In this document: piece after piece, positions 6,711 to 11,049 of the stretch
Numbering within the stretch: position 1 is the stretch's first letter
Layout: each line of letters starts with the position of its first letter
Assembly: GCA_029212425.1 (NCBI GenBank)
Contig: JARGNC010000080.1
Span: forward strand, 1-11,049
Direction: 5' to 3'
Source: Phycisphaerales bacterium
GTDB taxonomy: Bacteria > Planctomycetota > Phycisphaerae > Phycisphaerales > UBA1924
Length of the DNA stretch: 11,049 nucleotides
Notes under the pieces: generated by a model
What the model was told of the DNA's origin: nothing
The model's input: only the letters and a program-made list of their open reading frames with translations
The model's database searches: none
Translations under genes and position numbers: made by a program

Positions 6711-7834
6711 TGTGGGGTATCGCTTGCGAAGTCCTCTGCGTAGATGGTTGATAGGGTCTGATCCGTGGCTCGTGCGTACCCGATTGTGAGCGTGTCTTTG
6801 TTGCGGCTGGTGGTTCGCTTTGGATTGGATGACGCGTGGGTTCTTGAGAGGATCGCGAGTGCTTTTGAACAGCGGTCGATATGGGCGCGTCCGGACATTG
6901 ATGGAATGACGACGCCGTCCCATGGGATCGAGAGAGCTATTCGGGTGTTGGGGGGCGCGTCTTTGATTAAGGTATACGCGATCGAGATTGCACGCTCGAA
7001 GAGTTCATCTGGTGTGTCTGCTGATGGTTCTGCGAGTTCGATGGTGCGCTGCGCGTTTGCGGTTTCTGGGTATTCGGTGACAAGGATGGAGTCGGATCGC
7101 GCGGATTGTTTCCATGCGATTCGTCGGAGTGGATCTCCGGGTTGATATTGGCGGAGCGCGAAGTAATCGAGGCCTGACCCTCTGCGATTGAGCGAGCGGG
7201 TTTCAGATGTTGCGGCGGTGCTTTGGTTTGGGGTTGTGATATTTGCAGAATCGATAGGCATTGGGAGAACCAGCGTTTGTCGGTGGATTTGGTAGTCGAC
7301 TGATTTCACAAAGAGTCCAAATGGGAATCGAGTGCTTACGCGGATTGTGTTCAGGGAGAGTTGGCCTCTGGATTGAGGGGAGAGGTTTGTGTGCGCAGTG
7401 GCGGCTGAGTTTGTCTTCAGATGGAAGACAACGCCGGGGGTTGCTTTGCTTTGTGGGTGGTCGAGTTCGGAGATTTCGAGTGCGAAGTTTGGGAGGAGCT
7501 TTGAGGGGTTGTAGAGGGTGTAGCTTGCTTTGAGGGTGGAGCCGAGCTCTGTGGTGAGGAGCGGATGTGCAGCGAGTTTGATGTTGATGATCGCGCTGCC
7601 TGTGATGATTCCAGAAACGACGAGGGAGGCAATGGAGAATCCGAACAGCCAGAAGAGTAGATTATTTTGACCGTTGATCGCTCCGAGTGCGAGGAAGAGC
7701 GTGACGAAAACAAAGAGAAAGCCTGGTGCGGTTAGTTTTGAGGAGCGTTTTGAGTGAGCGATGCCGGGAATGTTGGAGCCGAGTTGTGATTGGTATTTGG
7801 CGGGATGTTCGGCGAGTACGCTCTGGGTTTGCAT
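6707..7834 (-). CDS. DUF58 domain membrane protein
   Basis: The 375-residue product has two adjacent membrane helices (about 37-54 and 59-85) and then a soluble part. The DUF58 signature is clear: SGLDYFALRQYQPGDPLRRI at 220-239, followed by AWKQSARSDSILVTEYPE. Residues about 255-375 would form the von Willebrand A-like C-terminal part, but no intact MIDAS motif (DxSxS) is evident; SADTP at 271-275 is not convincing. DUF58 proteins work with MoxR ATPases and TgpA-like transglutaminases in envelope-associated processes; the exact role is not established. The ATG at 7834 gives full length but has no SD. The gene starts 27 nt after the small lipoprotein gene and shares an ATGA overlap with the transglutaminase gene, so the three probably form one transcript. 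No MoxR gene is seen nearby. Confidence 0.92.
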   Translation of the reverse strand: MQTQSVLAEHPAKYQSQLGSNIPGIAHSKRSSKLTAPGFLFVFVTLFLALGAINGQNNLLFWLFGFSIASLVVSGIITGSAIINIKLAAHPLLTTELGSTLKASYTLYNPSKLLPNFALEISELDHPQSKATPGVVFHLKTNSAATAHTNLSPQSRGQLSLNTIRVSTRFPFGLFVKSVDYQIHRQTLVLPMPIDSANITTPNQSTAATSETRSLNRRGSGLDYFALRQYQPGDPLRRIAWKQSARSDSILVTEYPETANAQRTIELAEPSADTPDELFERAISIAYTLIKDAPPNTRIALSIPWDGVVIPSMSGRAHIDRCSKALAILSRTHASSNPKRTTSRNKDTLTIGYARATDQTLSTIYAEDFASDTPQ

Positions 7835-7861
7835 GGAACTGGTACCGGATGGTTGCTTTGA

Positions 7862-8299
7862 CTATTTGGTTGGATCAACCTTGCTGGACTGTGGTGGTTC
7901 TCTTGTGACAACGGTGTAGAGCATGAATTGATTCCCGCGCGGGAGGTAGGTTTTTGCTCGTGCGGAGTAGATTTCATCGCCGGTGACTCGGACGGTGACT
8001 GTACCCCTTGGGGTGTTCGCTGCGGGGATAGAGATGGTGAAGTTACCATCGGCATCCGTCACGGCGCTGGCAAGCTGAGCGGGTGCGCTTCCAGATCTGC
8101 TTTCGTTGTAGACTGTGACTTCAAGTCCTTGGATGCCTTGCTCGTTGTTGATTCGATCATCACCAGCTTGGACAATGATTGGTCTTCCGACGGTACCTGG
8201 GATGACTTTACCAACATATCGGGACGAACCGCAGGCGGTGAGTGTTAGGAAAGTTGTGAGAAGGAGTGTTTTGAACAGGATTGAAGTGGCGAGTTTCAT
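7862..8299 (-). CDS. Small lipoprotein with carboxypeptidase-regulatory-like domain
   Basis: The 145-residue product begins with MKLATSILFK, a hydrophobic run and the lipobox LTAC with Cys23, so it should be lipid-anchored. The mature domain reads like a beta-sandwich of the carboxypeptidase-regulatory (CarboxypepD_reg) type: GLEVTVYNESRSG, then AVTDADGNFTISIPA, then GTVTVRVTG. The T-D-A-D-G-N-F turn is its hallmark. Such domains usually mediate protein or glycan contacts rather than catalysis. An ATG at 8320 would add seven residues, but the ATG at 8299 has GGAG (8307-8310) 7 nt upstream and gives a normal lipoprotein N-terminus, so it is preferred. The gene lies 42 nt after scpB and 27 nt before the DUF58 gene. 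It could be an accessory of the DUF58/transglutaminase pair; that link rests only on position. Confidence 0.82.
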   Translation of the reverse strand: MKLATSILFKTLLLTTFLTLTACGSSRYVGKVIPGTVGRPIIVQAGDDRINNEQGIQGLEVTVYNESRSGSAPAQLASAVTDADGNFTISIPAANTPRGTVTVRVTGDEIYSARAKTYLPRGNQFMLYTVVTREPPQSSKVDPTK

Positions 8300-8341
8300 G
8301 CGACGGCTCCGTGTCTGCATCTCTATGCGTGTGGATGTGGT

Positions 8342-9004
8342 TTACTGTTCCAGTGTCCCGAGGACTTCTTCTGGTTTTGGCAGGTCTTTGATGCTTGCGA
8401 GTCCGAAGGTGTCGAGGAATCGCGGGGTTGTGCCGTAGAGCATTGGTCTTCCGAGGACTTCTGCTCGTCCGGTGATTTTGACGAGTTGACGGTCCATGAG
8501 TGCGCGGACGATGTCGCCGCAAGCGACGCCTCGAATGTTTTCAAGTTCGGCGCGCGTGACGGGCTGGCGGTACGCGATGATGGAAAGGGTTTCGAGCTGG
8601 GTGCGGGTGAGGCGTGTGCCTGCACGCGCGCGGTGCATCGCGGCGACGACGGTGGCAAACTCTGGGAGGGTCATGATCCGGTATCCAGCGGCGACGCGCT
8701 CGATGCGGAATGAGCGGTTGGTCGATTCGTATTCTTGATTGAGCGTATCGATTGCTTCGTCGAGTGATTCTGGAGTAACCGGATCTTTGGTTTGCTCGAG
8801 GAGATTCAGCGGATCGATGATCGCTTGGGCTTTGATTGGGCGGTCCGCGGTCATCAGGAGCGCTTCGAGGGCGGCTCGGGCGCTTGGATCCAATGGATTT
8901 GTAGGTGCTGAAGGCGCGTCGTTTACGGGATTGGTCACTGTATCTTGCTCGGAATTTGATCCGGATTCTGATCTTGTATCTGGTTGGGTCGTCGTGGTGG
9001 TCAT
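8342..9004 (-). CDS. scpB: Segregation and condensation protein B
   Basis: ScpB joins ScpA and Smc in the bacterial condensin that compacts and separates chromosomes. The 220-residue product carries two winged-helix domains (about 40-125 and 130-205). The second holds the family's strongest signature: LTRTQLETLSIIAYRQPVTR at 132-151, then RAELENIRGV, GRPMLYGTT at 185-193 and FLDTFGL at 196-202. Residues 1-38 form a polar low-complexity extension rich in Thr, Ser, Asn and Pro that is not part of the fold, so the protein is a little longer than typical (about 190-200). The ATG at 9004 has no SD; a shorter start is possible, but no better one is visible. scpA, often adjacent, is not in the window; the upstream neighbour is a divergent transporter. 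scpB probably leads the minus-strand cluster. Confidence 0.96.
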   Translation of the reverse strand: MTTTTTQPDTRSESGSNSEQDTVTNPVNDAPSAPTNPLDPSARAALEALLMTADRPIKAQAIIDPLNLLEQTKDPVTPESLDEAIDTLNQEYESTNRSFRIERVAAGYRIMTLPEFATVVAAMHRARAGTRLTRTQLETLSIIAYRQPVTRAELENIRGVACGDIVRALMDRQLVKITGRAEVLGRPMLYGTTPRFLDTFGLASIKDLPKPEEVLGTLEQ

Positions 9005-9072
9005 GGATGGATGGTATCACAGTTTCGTGCGGATTGTGGGCAGAATTGGGGGTTCTCTGATATGCTGGGGAG
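9005..9072. promoter_or_regulatory. Compact divergent promoter region between scpB and the yhhQ-like gene
   Basis: Only 68 bases separate two divergent start codons, so both promoters must fit here or inside the genes. On the plus strand TATGCT (9061-9066), preceded by TGA, resembles an extended -10 and would start transcription near 9073. On the minus strand TACCAT (9016-9011) would start near 9004. Neither gene has a properly spaced SD, which fits leaderless or near-leaderless mRNAs. The -35 regions are not recognisable. Confidence 0.4.
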
Positions 9073-9891
9073 ATGCAGCATCTGAATGAACCATTGCCTA
9101 GTGATCAGTATCGGTACGAGGATCTGAAAGAGTTGACCGAACACGAGTTGCACCGTCGGCGAGAGCGGGTATTTCTTGTGCTTTCGGGGTTGTTTTTGGG
9201 CACGCTTGCGATGCTCAATATCCTTGGGATCACACGGTTTATCAAGCTCTTTGAGATCGACTTTGATAGCGCCACGGCGGGCACCACTGTATTTGCGGTG
9301 GCGGTCGGGGTTCTGCCTTATCCGATGACTTTCTTGTGCACCGACTTTATCTCAGAGCTCTACGGCAGACGCAGGGCGAATGCGGTTGTTTGGGTGGGAT
9401 TGGTTCTGAATCTTTGGGTGATCTGCATTTTGTGGATTGGGGGCGCACTCCCAGGATTTGAGAGCGTTGGGGCGGATGGGGCGATTGTTGCGGATGCGGC
9501 GGGTCGGCTGCCTGTGTTTTTCGAGGTGCGGACGCTCGCGTTTGGGGCGGTGACGGCTTCGATGGTGGCGTATTTGGTGGCGCAGTTGGTGGATGTCCAG
9601 GTGTTCCATTTTTGGAAACGGCTCACGAAAGGGAAGCATTTATGGCTTCGGAACAATGGATCCACTTTGGTGAGTCAGCTGGTGGATACGACTGCGGTGA
9701 TTCTGATTACTCACTTTTACGCGAAGGCGCTTCCGATTGATCCGGACCAAGAGATTTGGGTTCAACTCTGGGTCTTTATTGGGACTGGGTATGCGTTCAA
9801 GCTGGTTGCCGCGTTGATTGACACGGTGCCGTTTATGCTTGGGACTCGTTTCTTGGTCCGATATTTACGTCTTGATCCGAATGGATATTGA
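9073..9891 (+). CDS. yhhQ: Queuosine precursor transporter, YhhQ/VUT family
   Basis: YhhQ-family inner-membrane proteins import the queuosine precursors preQ0/preQ1 for modification of the tRNA wobble base. The 272-residue product has about six membrane helices and the family signatures CTDFISELYGRRRA (89-102) and RNNGSTLVSQLVDT (193-206). An N-terminal cytoplasmic stretch of about 30 charged residues and a hydrophilic loop at about 124-148 make it longer than the E. coli protein (about 220). The ATG at 9073 directly follows GGGGAG, which is too close to act as a normal SD, so the message may be leaderless. No better in-frame start is seen. No queuosine biosynthesis gene lies in the window, so the specificity is inferred from the family only. 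The next gene follows after 62 nt on the same strand. Confidence 0.9.
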   Translation: MQHLNEPLPSDQYRYEDLKELTEHELHRRRERVFLVLSGLFLGTLAMLNILGITRFIKLFEIDFDSATAGTTVFAVAVGVLPYPMTFLCTDFISELYGRRRANAVVWVGLVLNLWVICILWIGGALPGFESVGADGAIVADAAGRLPVFFEVRTLAFGAVTASMVAYLVAQLVDVQVFHFWKRLTKGKHLWLRNNGSTLVSQLVDTTAVILITHFYAKALPIDPDQEIWVQLWVFIGTGYAFKLVAALIDTVPFMLGTRFLVRYLRLDPNGY

Positions 9892-9953
9892 TTGAATCGC
9901 TTATTTGGCGTGTTTGAGCGAATCGGACGGGCGGTGGTGTCGATAGATGTCGC

Positions 9954-10376
9954 ATGGCCAATATTCAAACTCATGCTGGTTCTGGACTGACTGTGGTGCT
10001 TGTCGATGATGAGCCTCACATCACACACATGGTTGCTCGCAAGTTGACCCAGAACGGGTTTACGGTACATACCGCGATGGATGGACAGCAAGGGCTGGCG
10101 AAGATTCTTGAAGTCATGCCTGACCTTGTTGTGACGGATTTACAGATGCCATACATGAGCGGGATTGAACTTGCGACTCGCTTGTTCAACTCTCAGAAGA
10201 CAACCAATATCCCGGTGATCATGCTGACGGCTCGTGGGTTCGCGATTGAATCGCAGATTCAGGAACTGGACAATGTGAAATCTCTCCTAAGCAAACCCTT
10301 TGGAACCAAGGCGTTGGTCGATCTTATTGGCAAGACGCTTTCTGAGGATAACGGGGAAATGGAGCGCTGCGCATGA
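9954..10376 (+). CDS. Single-domain response regulator (CheY-like receiver)
   Basis: The 140-residue product is a receiver domain with no output domain. All key residues are present: the acidic pocket Asp18-Asp19-Glu20 in VLVDDEP, phospho-acceptor Asp62 in VVTDLQMP, the switch Thr92 in IMLTARG, and Lys114 in LLSKPFG. It should be phosphorylated by a histidine kinase and act through protein contacts. The ATG at 9954 has no clear SD; the residues ahead of the first beta strand (about 10) are normal. The stop overlaps the start of the next signalling gene as ATGA, so the pair is probably co-translated and acts in one pathway. The region before it (9892-9953) shows no terminator and no clear promoter. 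Confidence 0.94.
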   Translation: MANIQTHAGSGLTVVLVDDEPHITHMVARKLTQNGFTVHTAMDGQQGLAKILEVMPDLVVTDLQMPYMSGIELATRLFNSQKTTNIPVIMLTARGFAIESQIQELDNVKSLLSKPFGTKALVDLIGKTLSEDNGEMERCA

Positions 10377-11049
10377 GACTCCAGTTGACTGATGAAAACC
10401 GTCCTCAGCTTCCGCCTGTATTCGTACAACGGTGTTCCGAACTTGGATTGGTTCAGTGGAGCGTTGATGTCAATGGGATGCCGTTGAATGATCCGGTTTG
10501 TCCTGCATCGTTGAAGAACTGCCTTTTGAGTGGTCCGATGCGTGCGATGTTGATTGAATGCGCGGAGCATTGGTCCACGCAAGATACGCTTTCGATGGTC
10601 GAGTTTGTGGATGGCATTCGGATTTATCCCTTTGCGATCGAGCATCATGGGAGACGGACGGGGTTTGGGATTATGCTCGCGTTTACGGAGGCGGTGCTCT
10701 CTCAATCACTGATTTCTGAATGCGCGGGTGGTGATCCGTTGACGATCTCGGCTATACGGCACACGCTGACGGGGATGATTCGGCCTTGGGGTAGTATGGC
10801 TGAAGAGATCGAGCAGCTGCTTCGTTGGATGCACAATGATCAGGACGAGATGCGTGGTTCACTGGGGATGATTGAGAGCTACGCGGATCAGTTGACTGAA
10901 TCCTATGAAACAGTCACAGCGCTGCACATGCTTGGGCGCGACATGGGGAGCGTGGAAGAACCACGCTCGTATATTCTCCAAACTCTTGAGATGGTCGCGG
11001 TCACGATCGGGTATGACTGGGTCGCGTTCATGATCAATACGGAGGAAGG
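10373..11049 (+). CDS. GAF-containing signalling protein, N-terminal part (continues past window)
   Basis: The first 225 residues of a gene that runs off the right edge. Residues 1-110 form an unrecognised domain, with VEFVDGIRIYPFAIEHHGRR (76-95) followed by GFGIMLAFTEAVL, which could be a beta-rich sensor. Residues about 112-185 are helical and charged (a probable signalling linker), ending in TESYETVTALHMLGRDMG. From about 196 the pattern EPRSYILQTLEMVAVTIGYD followed by WVAFMIN looks like the start of a GAF domain. The output domain is outside the window; HD-GYP phosphodiesterase, PP2C-type phosphatase or histidine kinase are all possible. The ATG at 10373 has GGAG (10361-10364) 8 nt upstream and overlaps the response regulator stop by 4 nt, implying a shared pathway. 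No membrane segment is seen, so this part is probably cytoplasmic. Confidence 0.75.
   Translation, partial: MRLQLTDENRPQLPPVFVQRCSELGLVQWSVDVNGMPLNDPVCPASLKNCLLSGPMRAMLIECAEHWSTQDTLSMVEFVDGIRIYPFAIEHHGRRTGFGIMLAFTEAVLSQSLISECAGGDPLTISAIRHTLTGMIRPWGSMAEEIEQLLRWMHNDQDEMRGSLGMIESYADQLTESYETVTALHMLGRDMGSVEEPRSYILQTLEMVAVTIGYDWVAFMINTEE

Noticed and set aside
6711..6923. Upstream extension of the transglutaminase frame (71 more residues)
   Set aside because: It lies wholly inside the DUF58 gene, is Arg/His/Pro-rich like other shadow frames, and the ATGA overlap at 6707-6710 is a standard coupled start.
7867..7879. GGTTG-GAT-CAACC inverted repeat as a terminator after the small lipoprotein gene
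   Set aside because: The arms are 5 bp, it lies within the coding end of the lipoprotein, and no T-run follows on the minus strand.
9002..9014. Short ATGG tandem repeat at the scpB start
   Set aside because: Three copies of a 4-mer is trivial and has no clear role.
9892..9953. Imperfect TCGCT/AGCGA pairing between the transporter and the response regulator as a terminator
   Set aside because: Five pairs, a long loop and no T-tract; not enough to call a terminator.
1..11049. CRISPR arrays, tRNA or rRNA genes, insertion sequences, integrases, toxin-antitoxin pairs
   Set aside because: Looked for on both strands and not seen: no regularly spaced repeats, no tRNA-like or rRNA motifs, no transposase or integrase protein, no small paired toxin-like genes.

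Overview
The window most likely comes from a Gram-negative-type bacterium of the Planctomycetota, probably class Phycisphaerae. This rests on the mix of genes: RNase Y and ScpB (both absent from enterobacteria), two lipoboxed lipoproteins, a TgpA-type transglutaminase and a PilZ-like protein. It is also consistent with several genes lacking a clear Shine-Dalgarno (SD) sequence. The assignment is inference; no rRNA or taxon marker is present. The plus strand is rich in G and T in genes of both orientations, so it is probably the leading replication strand.

Layout. Positions 1-2123 hold two minus-strand genes: RNase Y (rny, GTG start), then a secreted amidohydrolase cut by the window's left edge. 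A 448-base gap (2124-2571) follows, with a perfect 10-bp inverted repeat and candidate promoter elements. A plus-strand lipoprotein of DUF4097-like beta-repeat type occupies 2572-3453. It converges on the next minus-strand cluster at a perfect bidirectional terminator (3477-3504).

Positions 3529-9004 form a minus-strand cluster, read right to left: scpB, a small lipoprotein with a carboxypeptidase-regulatory-like fold, a DUF58 membrane protein, a TgpA-like membrane transglutaminase (start overlapping the DUF58 stop by 4 nt), and a PilZ-like protein. The last gene is separated from the transglutaminase by a terminator-like hairpin and a second hairpin that buries its ribosome binding site. DUF58 plus transglutaminase is a recurrent bacterial pair, usually with a MoxR ATPase; none is seen here.

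A 68-base divergent region separates scpB from plus-strand genes: a YhhQ-type queuosine-precursor transporter, a single-domain response regulator, and a GAF-containing signalling protein overlapping the regulator by 4 nt and running off the right edge.

The window is mostly recognisable housekeeping and envelope genes. No mobile element, CRISPR array, tRNA or rRNA was seen. The most unusual items are the RBS-sequestering hairpin before the PilZ-like gene, the degenerate PilZ motif in its product, the MoxR-less DUF58/transglutaminase cluster, and the uncharacterised N-terminal region of the last gene.
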